From NCBI GenBank assembly GCA_947479755.1, contig CANKAM010000019.1, positions 1-61,669 of the forward strand: a stretch of 61,669 nt of DNA, in the 5' to 3' direction. This document shows, piece by piece, positions 34,130 through 42,529 of the stretch. Positions within the stretch are counted from its first letter, which is position 1. The number at the start of each line of letters is the position of its first letter. A model generated the notes under the pieces. The model had not been told where the DNA came from. It ran no database searches and saw nothing but the letters and a program-made list of their open reading frames with translations. This stretch comes from Bacteroidota bacterium. Its GTDB lineage: Bacteria; Bacteroidota; Bacteroidia; SXHM01. The position numbers and the translations under genes were made by a program.

Positions 34130-34137
34130 TATATTTG
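34107..34137 (+). promoter_or_regulatory. Promoter of the 319-residue protein gene, overlapping the last repeat unit
   Basis: TATATTTG at 34130-34137 is a perfect match to the Bacteroidota -7 pattern TAnnTTTG, 25 bp before the ATG at 34163. TTTA at 34107-34110 stands about where a -33 element would be. The last 21-bp unit fills the spacer between them, so a bound regulator would directly affect RNA polymerase. Confidence 0.65.
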
Positions 34138-34162
34138 CAAAATCAACTAATAAACACGATAA

Positions 34163-35122
34163 ATGACCTCACGACAGGAAAATAAGCTGGGTATGCTTAT
34201 GAGCACAGCCCATTTTTTTAAAAAAGAGGAAGATACTTTTAACCCGCTTCTGCATTTCGCGCCCATTATTACAGGGTTGAATGCCACTATTGATGAAATA
34301 GTGCAAGAAGCCGGCAAGGTATCGCAAGATATTACAGGCGCTACACTAGATAAAAGCGACAGGCGCGAAAAGTTGGAACCGCTTACCCACAAAGTAGCGG
34401 CTGCACTTATAAGTTTGTGCAATTTTACCGGTATCGAACAACTGATTGAAGCCGATGATTATCTACCCTCATCGCTTGACGGCTCGCGTGACAGCGATGT
34501 ATATGTGTTGGCGCGCCAGCTTTATATCAAGGCAAATCCTGTTAAAGACCAGCTATTGCCTTACAACTGCAGCCCTGCCGATGTTGATATGCTAAACACA
34601 ACAGCCGAAAATTTTTTGCCTTGGATACAAGTGGCGCGCAATGTGCAGCGTGAGCGCTCACGCTCAGTAAAAAAATTGGCAGCATTTTTTAAGCAGGCCG
34701 ATGAACTGCTGGAGAGGGCTGATAGTCACATGGCCGTTTATCAGTACACCAATAACGATTTGTTTTTTTTATACAAAGGCGCCCGCAAAATTATTAACAA
34801 TGCAAGCGGCCATACCGTGCATAAAAAAAGCGGAAAAGTATTGCCCGGATTTATAGATACAGCGCCCTTTGCCGAAGGCATAATAAAGCCCGAATCGAAA
34901 ATGATATTTACCAATTCAGGAAAAGGAGGCGAGCTTGTTTTTTATTTTGGCAGCAAGGCAGGTGAGCGCCCGGGGGCAACTACGCTGCTCACTAAAGTAG
35001 CAAACGGAAAGTCAGTAAAAACAATTGCTTCAGCAGCAGGATATACCGTTCATACGCCTGTGCTTAATATCCTAAATCCCAACGTCAGGCACGGGCAGTG
35101 GAAGGCAGAGGTGGGGAAGTAG
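34163..35122 (+). CDS. Uncharacterised helical protein with a beta-rich C-terminal domain
   Basis: This 319-residue soluble protein has no signal peptide. Residues 1-215 are nearly all helical, starting MTSRQENKLGMLMSTAHFF and suggesting a four-helix bundle of two similar halves. Residues about 220-319 look beta-rich (ESKMIFTNSGKGGELVFYFG, GYTVHTPVLNILNPN). I recall a large family of unnamed Bacteroidota proteins with a similar start and bundle, but no function is known to me. It is divergent from an XRE regulator and has a consensus promoter embedded in a 21-bp repeat array. Its last 38 bp overlap the 3' end of the convergent histidine kinase gene. Confidence 0.85.
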   Translation: MTSRQENKLGMLMSTAHFFKKEEDTFNPLLHFAPIITGLNATIDEIVQEAGKVSQDITGATLDKSDRREKLEPLTHKVAAALISLCNFTGIEQLIEADDYLPSSLDGSRDSDVYVLARQLYIKANPVKDQLLPYNCSPADVDMLNTTAENFLPWIQVARNVQRERSRSVKKLAAFFKQADELLERADSHMAVYQYTNNDLFFLYKGARKIINNASGHTVHKKSGKVLPGFIDTAPFAEGIIKPESKMIFTNSGKGGELVFYFGSKAGERPGATTLLTKVANGKSVKTIASAAGYTVHTPVLNILNPNVRHGQWKAEVGK

Positions 35123-36479
35123 GCAGCTTCACCGTAAAAACACTTCCGCGTTTCTCCGTTGAGTCAACGGTTATAGTGCCCCCGTGCAGCTTCACAATTT
35201 TATCAACCAGCGAAAGCCCTATGCCATGCCCCTTGCGGTCGAGCACATTTTTTCCACGGTAAAAAGGTTCAAAAATATTTTTCAGATCTTCGGCAGGAAT
35301 ACCCACTCCTTTATCGCTGAAACGGATAACGATATTTTTTTCATCTGAGCCAATATCCACCAAGCAACTATGGTCGGGCGAGTATTTGCAGGCATTTTCG
35401 GTAAGGTTAAAAAAAGCAATTCTGAGCAAACGCTCATTGCCCTGAAACAGCAGACTGTCTTCGTTTTCAAGTTCCGCTTCAAACGAAATAGTAACCGTAT
35501 ATTCAGGAACACCTGCAATCAGTTCGCTGCGCACTTCCAGCAGCAAATCATCAATGCGTATTTCGTTTTTAGGGTCAATCAATCCTACACCGCTTACCTG
35601 AGCAAGCGAGAGCAAGCGGTTTGAAATAATGGTAAGGTGATTAATATCTTCCAGCAGTGATTCAAGGGTTTTCACATACTCTTTTTTGTCGCGTGTTTTA
35701 AGCAAAGCCACTTCCAGTTGCCCGCGAATAATTGATAGCGGATTGCGCAACTCGTGCGAGGCATTGCCCACAAATGAGCGTTGTGCATTAAAGGCTGCCT
35801 CAATACGATCCAGCATTTTGTTAAACGTTCTGGCAAGTTGCGCAATTTCGTCCTGTCCGTTTCCTTCGTCAACACGGGCATTCAGGTTGTTTACCGAAAT
35901 GCTGCCCACCTCACTTACAACTTTTGAAATAGGTTTCAGCGCCCTTCCCGCATACGTCCATCCGAAAAAATAAACCGCAATAAGCATGATTATATAAACA
36001 GCAGCTAATGAAAATCCGAGAAAATTCAGTTTGCGCAAACCATAAATATCCTGAGCAGCTGCAAGAATAATGTAATCTTTATTTCCGAATTTATAGATCA
36101 ATCCCAGCCACTCAAAATCATTTTGCCTGAAACGAATTTCTTTTTCTAATTTGATTTGCTTCAGAAGAGTTCCGGTAATTGTGAAATTATTATCATCGTC
36201 AGTAGAGTAGATTTTTTCGGCCGAAGAATTATAGATGATTACTTTTTCCTGGGGTAATGCCCCTCTCAGATTTCTGTCAATAAGCTTCAGCGTTGCCGCA
36301 TCAACATTGTTGTCAGCTAAAAGCAGGTTGGCTGTTGCAATGGCTTTATCATTAAGCCGCAGATAAAAATCCCGTTCACGGAATTGGGCAAAAAGAATAT
36401 AAATAGTTATGCTTGCCACCAGCAAAACTGCAGCAACAATGCCTACAAACTGATAAGTAAGTTTATTACGTATTTGCAT
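35085..36479 (-). CDS. Two-component sensor histidine kinase
   Basis: This 464-residue inner-membrane protein has a first helix at about 11-32, an extracytoplasmic sensor region to about 152, and a second helix at about 153-174. A HAMP linker follows (about 175-230, LKPISKVVSEVGSISVNNLN), then a HisKA domain with the phospho-acceptor His242 (VGNASHELRNPLSIIRGQ) and a HATPase domain (N box NLTENACKYS, G1 SDKGVGIP, G2 GHGIGLSLV). It is the partner of the upstream OmpR-type regulator, whose gene it overlaps by 14 bp. The signal is unknown. Its 3' end overlaps the convergent unknown gene by 38 bp. Confidence 0.96.
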   Translation of the reverse strand: MQIRNKLTYQFVGIVAAVLLVASITIYILFAQFRERDFYLRLNDKAIATANLLLADNNVDAATLKLIDRNLRGALPQEKVIIYNSSAEKIYSTDDDNNFTITGTLLKQIKLEKEIRFRQNDFEWLGLIYKFGNKDYIILAAAQDIYGLRKLNFLGFSLAAVYIIMLIAVYFFGWTYAGRALKPISKVVSEVGSISVNNLNARVDEGNGQDEIAQLARTFNKMLDRIEAAFNAQRSFVGNASHELRNPLSIIRGQLEVALLKTRDKKEYVKTLESLLEDINHLTIISNRLLSLAQVSGVGLIDPKNEIRIDDLLLEVRSELIAGVPEYTVTISFEAELENEDSLLFQGNERLLRIAFFNLTENACKYSPDHSCLVDIGSDEKNIVIRFSDKGVGIPAEDLKNIFEPFYRGKNVLDRKGHGIGLSLVDKIVKLHGGTITVDSTEKRGSVFTVKLPTSPPLPSTARA

Positions 36480-37152
36480 CAGGTTCGCGGAAAATATAAC
36501 CCATGCCTATTTGTGTGTGAATAAATTTGGTGGCGAAATCTTTGTCAATTTTCTTACGCAAAAAATTCACATAAACATCAATTACGTTGGTGCCCGTATC
36601 AAACTGTACATCCCAAACCGACTTTGCAATATCCTGCCTGCTAACAACGCGTCCTTTGTTGCGGATTAAATATTCAAGCAACTGATATTCTTTGGTAGTA
36701 AGGCTTATTTTTTTTCCTCCACGTGAAACTGTTTTATCATCCAGATTCAATTCCAGGTCACCAACCACTAATTTATTGGTGGGCTGCATCATGTTGTTTT
36801 TGCGTTTAGCAATGGCATTTACACGTGCCACCAACTCAGCAAATTCAAAAGGTTTTACAAGGTAATCATCAGCACCCATATCAAAGCCGGTTACTTTATC
36901 AGAGGTGCTGCCGAGTGCAGTAAGCATTAAAATAGGAACGTTTGAAGTCTTACGTATTTCTTTTGCCAGCTCCAATCCGTTGATGTAGGGAATTATAATG
37001 TCAAGAATAATAATGTCGTGATTGCCATTGAGTGCAAGCCTTTTGCCCATTTGTCCGTCATAGGCAACATCAACCTGATGCTGCTGTTCTTCTAATCCCT
37101 GTTTTAAAAATGCGGCTGCTTTTGGCTCGTCTTCAATAACTAAAATTTTCAT
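36466..37152 (-). CDS. OmpR/PhoB-family response regulator
   Basis: This 228-residue protein has a receiver domain (residues 1-115) with the acidic pocket in LVIEDEP, phospho-acceptor Asp51 (IIILDIIIP), Thr78 (MLTALG) and Lys100 (DDYLVKPF). A winged-helix DNA-binding domain follows (about 128-225; LTTKEYQLLEYLIRNKGRVV, NVIDVYVNFLRKKID, IHTQIGMGYIF). It should be phosphorylated by the overlapping histidine kinase. It may use its own promoter in the 70-bp gap to the divergent flippase gene. Confidence 0.96.
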   Translation of the reverse strand: MKILVIEDEPKAAAFLKQGLEEQQHQVDVAYDGQMGKRLALNGNHDIIILDIIIPYINGLELAKEIRKTSNVPILMLTALGSTSDKVTGFDMGADDYLVKPFEFAELVARVNAIAKRKNNMMQPTNKLVVGDLELNLDDKTVSRGGKKISLTTKEYQLLEYLIRNKGRVVSRQDIAKSVWDVQFDTGTNVIDVYVNFLRKKIDKDFATKFIHTQIGMGYIFREPDANT

Positions 37153-37250
37153 TGTTGGCTTAATAGTGGTTTGTAAAATCCGTGCGAATTTCGGAAATCG
37201 TAATTAAAGGTAGATTAAATCATTGGATTTCATCATTTCATCCATCCAAC

Positions 37251-37258
37251 TATCTTTG
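37251..37258 (+). promoter_or_regulatory. Candidate -7 promoter element for the flippase gene
   Basis: TATCTTTG matches TAnnTTTG and lies 18 bp before a TTG codon at 37277. If used, transcription would begin inside the 5' part of the longer frame, which supports the shorter start chosen for the flippase. Confidence 0.5.
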
Positions 37259-37276
37259 ACCAAACTTTTATATTCT

Positions 37277-38767
37277 TTGGGCGAAATAAAAAAACAAGGA
37301 CTTCAAAACACAGCGATACTAAATATCGCAACGGTTATCGGTTTTGGAAGTGTTCTGGTTGTTCAGCCTTACCTACTGAAGCCTGAAGAAATAGGACTTA
37401 TCCGCACGCTTTATTCGCTTTCTATACTTATCTCCTCGTTGGTGCCCATGGGCATGGGCAATGCCGTTTATAAGTTTTTCCCGCAGTTTCGTAACAACGA
37501 AAAAAAACACCACGGGTTTTTTAGTTTCATGAGCCTGTATGTTGCTCTGGGTTTTGTTGTTGCAGCGCTCCTCGTTTTTGTTTTTCGCGAAAAAATCATT
37601 GATGCCTATTCCATTAAATCACCGCTTATCAGTGAGTTTTTTGATTACGTTTTTCCATTTTCCTTTTTTCTGGCCTTTATTTCAGTATTCAGTATTTACA
37701 GCGCTTCGCTTTTCAAATCATCGTTTCCGGCTTTTCTTACTGAAATAACTACCAAGCTTTTTCCTGTTGTAGCCATCTCCATCTATTACATGGGTTGGAT
37801 TGACATCAATACGTTCGTGTTGATGTATGTTCTCTGTTTCGGTTTGATTTTTCTCATAATGATGATTTATATTTTCATTATTGATAAACCATTTGCTGCT
37901 ATTGACCGCCATAAGTTTAACAATGCTAAAGTGAAAGAGATCCTGATTTACTCAGGCAGTTTTTCGTTTGCAGCATTGGCTTCACTGGGCTTGAAAAATT
38001 TAGATATTGCCCTCATAGGAATGTATGTTCCGCTTGCGTTGGCTGGTGTTTATGCTACGGTGGCAATTATTCCTGCTGTAATTGAAATGCCCTTGCATGC
38101 GCTGGAAAAAATTGCAGCTGCAAAAATATCTGATGCCTTTACGCACAATCGTATTGAGGAAGTAAAAAATATCTACTACCGTGCATCTAAGTATCTTTTT
38201 CTTGCCGGTGGTTTATTGTTTCTTGGAGTGAATTTGAATATTCACAAATTGCTTTGGTTGTTGCCTAGAGAAAAAGGTTTCTGGCAGGGCGAAACTGTTG
38301 TTTACATTGTGACTTTCGGAGCCTTGTTTAACATGGCAACCAGCGTAAATAATCCAATTCTATACAACTCAAAATATTATCGCTATGGTTTGGGAATGTT
38401 GGTTTTTCTTACAGTCGTTTCGTATATCAATTACAGCATTTTTATTCCGCTATGGGGCTTGGAAGGTGCAGCTTTTGCTACTGCTTTGTCAAGTATTTCC
38501 TATAACTTTTTAAAGTTCTTTTTCATCTGGAAAAAGATGGGATTGCAACCGTTTGATGTTAATTCACTGAAAACGTTTTTGTTGATTTGTACCTGTGGTT
38601 TACTGTGGTTCGTAAACATTGATTTAGGCAGTGCCACAGTAGAGATTATTGCGATGTCGGTTTTAGTTTCTCTGGTTTATTTAACAGGTGCCTATTACCT
38701 GAAAATTGTTCCCGAATTGTTCCAGGTGAAACACATTGCCGACATAAAAAAGCGGCTCGGTTTATAA
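37277..38767 (+). CDS. Polysaccharide biosynthesis/flippase protein (Wzx/MATE-like)
   Basis: About 496 residues with twelve to fourteen membrane helices and few charges, as in lipid-linked oligosaccharide flippases. The chosen TTG start gives a protein beginning GEIKKQGLQNTAIL, the usual opening of Bacteroidota flippases. An in-frame TTG at 37223 would add 18 residues, but it precedes the candidate promoter. Conserved features are QPYLLKPEEIGLIRTLYSLS after helix 1 and LAGVYATVAIIPAVIEMPLH in the middle. It should move undecaprenyl-linked sugars across the inner membrane and fits with the nearby glycosyltransferases. Its stop codon sits in the middle of the terminator hairpin. Confidence 0.9.
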   Translation: MGEIKKQGLQNTAILNIATVIGFGSVLVVQPYLLKPEEIGLIRTLYSLSILISSLVPMGMGNAVYKFFPQFRNNEKKHHGFFSFMSLYVALGFVVAALLVFVFREKIIDAYSIKSPLISEFFDYVFPFSFFLAFISVFSIYSASLFKSSFPAFLTEITTKLFPVVAISIYYMGWIDINTFVLMYVLCFGLIFLIMMIYIFIIDKPFAAIDRHKFNNAKVKEILIYSGSFSFAALASLGLKNLDIALIGMYVPLALAGVYATVAIIPAVIEMPLHALEKIAAAKISDAFTHNRIEEVKNIYYRASKYLFLAGGLLFLGVNLNIHKLLWLLPREKGFWQGETVVYIVTFGALFNMATSVNNPILYNSKYYRYGLGMLVFLTVVSYINYSIFIPLWGLEGAAFATALSSISYNFLKFFFIWKKMGLQPFDVNSLKTFLLICTCGLLWFVNIDLGSATVEIIAMSVLVSLVYLTGAYYLKIVPELFQVKHIADIKKRLGL

Positions 38768-38780
38768 ACCGAGCCGCTTT
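38749..38780. terminator. Perfect 32-bp palindrome covering the flippase stop codon
   Basis: AAAGCGGCTCGG is mirrored by CCGAGCCGCTTT around TTTATAAA, which contains the TAA stop (38765-38767). Flanking A and T runs make it a probable terminator between the convergent flippase and DUF2147 genes. Confidence 0.85.
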
Positions 38781-38788
38781 ACTCTGCT

Positions 38789-38818
38789 CCCTCTCCTTTG
38801 GAGAGGGTTGGGGTGAGG
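38789..38818. repeat. CCCTCTCC/GGAGAGGG palindromic repeat
   Basis: CCCTCTCC-TTT-GGAGAGGG (38789-38807) followed by TTGGGGTGAGG is a dispersed repeat seen widely in Bacteroidota intergenic regions. It stands between the flippase terminator and the DUF2147 stop. Confidence 0.75.
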
Positions 38819-38822
38819 CTTT

Positions 38823-39248
38823 TTACTCTTTATATGGCAACCACGTCTGCGTTCTGTAAATAAACAAAACATAACCACGTACTTTCAGGTTTCCGCCTTC
38901 CAGCCATAGTTTGCAGTCATATACTGTTCCTTTTTTAGGATCCATAATTGTTCCGTCCTCCCATTCGCTGTCGTCTTTTTCCATGTCGCGGATAATTTCC
39001 ATTCCAATTATTTTTTTGTCTTTGCGGTCGTCATCACATTTGTCGCAAACAGGGTCTTGGTCTTCGCTTGGGTCGCGGAACAGCTTAACAATCTTTCCAT
39101 AAACCTTTCCGTTCTTTTCAAAAATTTCAACTACTGATTTTGGTTTGCCTGTTTCATCGTCAATGGATTTCCATTTCCCGACAATGGATTGTGCTGACAC
39201 GGTTGTAGCACTGATTATGATTGCAATTAAGATGCTGAGTTGTTTCAT
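38823..39248 (-). CDS. DUF2147 domain secreted protein
   Basis: This 141-residue protein has a signal peptide (KQLSILIAIIISATTVSAQ). The mature part shows the DUF2147 pattern: GKWKSIDDETGKPKSVVEIF at the start, YGKIVKL, and near the end GTVYDCKLWLEGGNLKVRGY with aromatic strands. Two cysteines in DPVCDKCDDD sit in the loop that often contains a CxxC in this family. The fold is lipocalin-like; ligand and function are unknown. It is a single gene between the flippase and the M1 peptidase. Confidence 0.9.
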   Translation of the reverse strand: MKQLSILIAIIISATTVSAQSIVGKWKSIDDETGKPKSVVEIFEKNGKVYGKIVKLFRDPSEDQDPVCDKCDDDRKDKKIIGMEIIRDMEKDDSEWEDGTIMDPKKGTVYDCKLWLEGGNLKVRGYVLFIYRTQTWLPYKE

Positions 39249-39285
39249 TTGATTTTTGTTTGTTATTAGTTACTGGTTTGCAAAT

Positions 39286-42200
39286 TTAAAAAGCTCTGTT
39301 AATTCCAAGCACCCATCTGAATTTTAAATATTCAGGTTCTACTGCTGGTGTATGATTTAAGAAGAATGGCATATCAAATCTTATGGTGAGTGGTTTTGCC
39401 ATTTGTAAAGCGCCCCATTTCTTGATTACAAGAGCTGTGCCAAGTCCGGCATCCATTCTAAAATCGGCAAAATGCAGTTTGTTTCCCTGCTGATTGGAAT
39501 TGATGATTCCAGCGTCAGCAAAGAGATAGGTTTTTATCTGAATGGTATTCATAATAAGTTTCGGACGGATTTTTAAAAAGCGGTCGAACTCAATTTCAAG
39601 GTTTACAGCAGCACCTGATGTTCCGCGATAAGTCATGGCGAGTTCGCCATTGTTCTTTTTGTAAGGAGCCAGATAGCCTGCATAGCCGCGAAGATTTAAT
39701 CCACCACCTTGATGAAAATGATTAGTTGTCTCGCCATAATTTCCAGCCCATTCATAAGGAATAAATCCGCGTGAGCGGGTGTATTTGTTGTCCATCATTT
39801 CTTCCGGATTTGCTCCTGCTAAATACAAAGCTGATTCGGGTGCAACTCTGCGGCCTGTGCCGTATTGTACAAAAAAGCGTGTGTTGATGCCAAGTTTACT
39901 CAGCGAAAATTTGTTAACCACATTTAGCGAAACTTTAGTGAAACTGTAAGCGCTTCCCGGAGCAGGTGCTTTCATTTCAAGGTTCATGTTTCCGCCACCG
40001 TTGCTGTAACTGAAATTCCGTTTGATTCCGAAAGCAAAGGTGTTGTTGAGCTTTCCAATTCCCCATTCATTTGGATACATGAGGTATGCTTTGTCGCTTT
40101 GGTCAGGACGAAGCATAGTTTTAAACTGAAAATAAAAAAGGTTCTTCATCAATTTATCCCATTTTTCTACCCCGAAATTTAAACCATACATTCCATCTAA
40201 AGCCTTTGCCTGCATAGTAAACCAGGCGTTCTTGCCTATCTTGTCTAAGTTGGTTTTATAATTGACAATAAATGACAACATGTCGAAACCATTCAGCGCA
40301 ATAGTGGAGTCGAATTTTGCCTGACCAAGTCCTGTGTTGAACCAGACTGTTGCACCAAAAATGTGACGGTAATTCATGTGATTTCCGTTGATATGGATGC
40401 CGATTTTTACACCATCGTAAGCATTATACCATAAGTCGGGACGGGCTTTTACTTCATAGCTTCTCCAGTCCGGAGTATTGTAAACCTGTGAATCAAAAGC
40501 AAAATCAACAGGCGGTTTTTTGCTGTTGTCGAGCATATTTACATCCGCCAGCCGTTTGCTTGGGTCAATCACAATATCTTTTATTCCTTCCGGAACAATA
40601 ACACGCGCTTCGTAAGTGGGATTCAATTTTTCCCAGCCCAGCCATTTTGGTAAAACAGTAGCATCGGTTTTCTTTACAAACCAGTTATTGGGAATGTGAA
40701 AATTCTGAACAACGCTGTCTTTTGATAAAATCTGAAAATCAATCGGCATCTGCATTTTTCCGGTGCGTTCAAATGTGATGATGTATTCGTTTTCTTTTTC
40801 TCCTTTTTTTACTGATTTAATTCCGTAGTCAATAGATTTGGTAGTTTCCATCCATTGGTCAAAAAACCAGTTCAGGTCAACTTTTGTAGAGTGAATAATG
40901 GAGTTGCGGAAGTCTTCAAAATATGGATGTGCCATTTTCCACTCAGCAAAATATTGTTGCATAGCGCTAAGAAATAATGAATCGCCCAACACGTACTGCA
41001 AATTATATAACATCGTAGCAGTTTTGTAATAAACGTGCCGATAGCCCCCTCCATGACCAAGCGCGCCCTCAAAATAATCGGAATGAGTATTTAATGGTTT
41101 GTCTTCACCTTTCACGGCATCAAACATGTAGCCATTGTAAACACTGCTGTTCATTATTTCTTCCGGCTTTTTAAATCGCCTGATGTATTTTGATTTTGGT
41201 TCTGTTTTTATTTCAAAATCACCATCTGTTTTCTTTAAAGCCCAAGCGGTCAGAAATTGTGTAAACCCTTCATCTAATGCAGCTCGATAGGTTTCATTAT
41301 TTCCCACTTGTCCGAAAAACCAGTTGTGACCAATCTCGTGAGCAAATAAACCGCGAAAGTCAGGCTCCTGCCCGCCATCCAGCGTAAGCATGGGATATTC
41401 CATGCCATCGCGCGCATCAGCAACTACCATTTTGTGATAGACATACATGCCTATATCTTCTGAATAAATCTGAATGCATTTAGCAGCATATTCGGCAGCG
41501 GTTTGCCAGCGCGATGCGTGAGGTTCCTGAACTACGGCAACGCAGGTTATTCCATTCCATGTGTATTCACCGATTCGGTAAGTAGGGTCAGCAGTAAAAG
41601 CGAAATCATGAACATTTTCTGCATGGTATTTCCATGTTTTTTTCAGGGTACTGTCATACGGTGTAATAACGGAAGGTCTTTCGTCCCAGGGTTTGTCTTT
41701 GAAATTAGCAATGTCTAATTTTTTGCGAAGCTCTGTCGGCAAAACTTCATCACGGTTGAGCAAGTTTCCTGTGGCTTCAACAACGTAGTTGTTTGCAAAA
41801 GTCAGTTCTACATCAAATCCCCCGAAATCCCCGTAAAATTCTTTCCCTAAATGTTGGTCGGTATCCCAGCCAAATTTCCGGTCATACACTGAAATGCGCG
41901 GATACCAATGCACACCGTCAAAATGTTTGTACCCGTATGCGTTGAAGATTTTCATTCTGCGCTTCAGGCTTCCTGAATCGAAAAATGTTTTGAATTTTAT
42001 ATTGAACGTAATATTTTGACCGGGTTTAAGCGGTTCGTTCAGATACACTTTCAGTATAGTGTTATCCAATTCTGTTTTCAGTTCCTTTCCATTGATTTCA
42101 ATCACTTCAACCAAGGTGCCTAATTCCATGCTTTCATAAGCTCCAAAGTAGGATTTTACACCATTATTAAGATTTACATTTTCGTTGTACGATCCTTTTA

Positions 42201-42492
42201 CAAATGCATTCTGGTAAAGGTGAAAGAACACATAAGAAAGCGTGTCGGGTGAATTGTTCCAATAAGTCAGTTCTTCAAATCCATCAATTATATGCGACTT
42301 TTCATCCAACTCAGCTTTGATGTTGTAATAAATATCTTGTTGCCAATATCCAGGAAAAGGCATTTTGTTTTTCCAGTAGTTGGGATTGTCTTTATTGCGG
42401 TAAGTATTGGGCTTATTCAGCGGGTCGTATTTCTGGGCGAAACCGGAAAGTATAACCAGAAAAAACAGGATAGAGAGAATGCTTTTTTGCAT
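39286..42492 (-). CDS. Secreted M1-family metallopeptidase
   Basis: This 1068-residue protein starts with a signal peptide (SILSILFFLVILSGFAQ). An N-terminal M1 saddle domain comes first, then the catalytic domain with HEIGH near residue 384 followed after 18 residues by the third zinc ligand Glu (AALDEGFTQ), and DARDGMEYPMLTLDGG upstream as the exopeptidase-like loop. The last 400 residues form an additional, strand-rich C-terminal domain ending KFRWVLGINRAF, which looks like an outer-membrane beta-barrel. It should therefore cut peptides outside the cytoplasm, perhaps anchored in the outer membrane. Confidence 0.92.
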   Translation of the reverse strand: MQKSILSILFFLVILSGFAQKYDPLNKPNTYRNKDNPNYWKNKMPFPGYWQQDIYYNIKAELDEKSHIIDGFEELTYWNNSPDTLSYVFFHLYQNAFVKGSYNENVNLNNGVKSYFGAYESMELGTLVEVIEINGKELKTELDNTILKVYLNEPLKPGQNITFNIKFKTFFDSGSLKRRMKIFNAYGYKHFDGVHWYPRISVYDRKFGWDTDQHLGKEFYGDFGGFDVELTFANNYVVEATGNLLNRDEVLPTELRKKLDIANFKDKPWDERPSVITPYDSTLKKTWKYHAENVHDFAFTADPTYRIGEYTWNGITCVAVVQEPHASRWQTAAEYAAKCIQIYSEDIGMYVYHKMVVADARDGMEYPMLTLDGGQEPDFRGLFAHEIGHNWFFGQVGNNETYRAALDEGFTQFLTAWALKKTDGDFEIKTEPKSKYIRRFKKPEEIMNSSVYNGYMFDAVKGEDKPLNTHSDYFEGALGHGGGYRHVYYKTATMLYNLQYVLGDSLFLSAMQQYFAEWKMAHPYFEDFRNSIIHSTKVDLNWFFDQWMETTKSIDYGIKSVKKGEKENEYIITFERTGKMQMPIDFQILSKDSVVQNFHIPNNWFVKKTDATVLPKWLGWEKLNPTYEARVIVPEGIKDIVIDPSKRLADVNMLDNSKKPPVDFAFDSQVYNTPDWRSYEVKARPDLWYNAYDGVKIGIHINGNHMNYRHIFGATVWFNTGLGQAKFDSTIALNGFDMLSFIVNYKTNLDKIGKNAWFTMQAKALDGMYGLNFGVEKWDKLMKNLFYFQFKTMLRPDQSDKAYLMYPNEWGIGKLNNTFAFGIKRNFSYSNGGGNMNLEMKAPAPGSAYSFTKVSLNVVNKFSLSKLGINTRFFVQYGTGRRVAPESALYLAGANPEEMMDNKYTRSRGFIPYEWAGNYGETTNHFHQGGGLNLRGYAGYLAPYKKNNGELAMTYRGTSGAAVNLEIEFDRFLKIRPKLIMNTIQIKTYLFADAGIINSNQQGNKLHFADFRMDAGLGTALVIKKWGALQMAKPLTIRFDMPFFLNHTPAVEPEYLKFRWVLGINRAF

Positions 42493-42529
42493 GAACTATT
42501 TCTTAAAGGGCGCAAGTTAAAAAATACAT

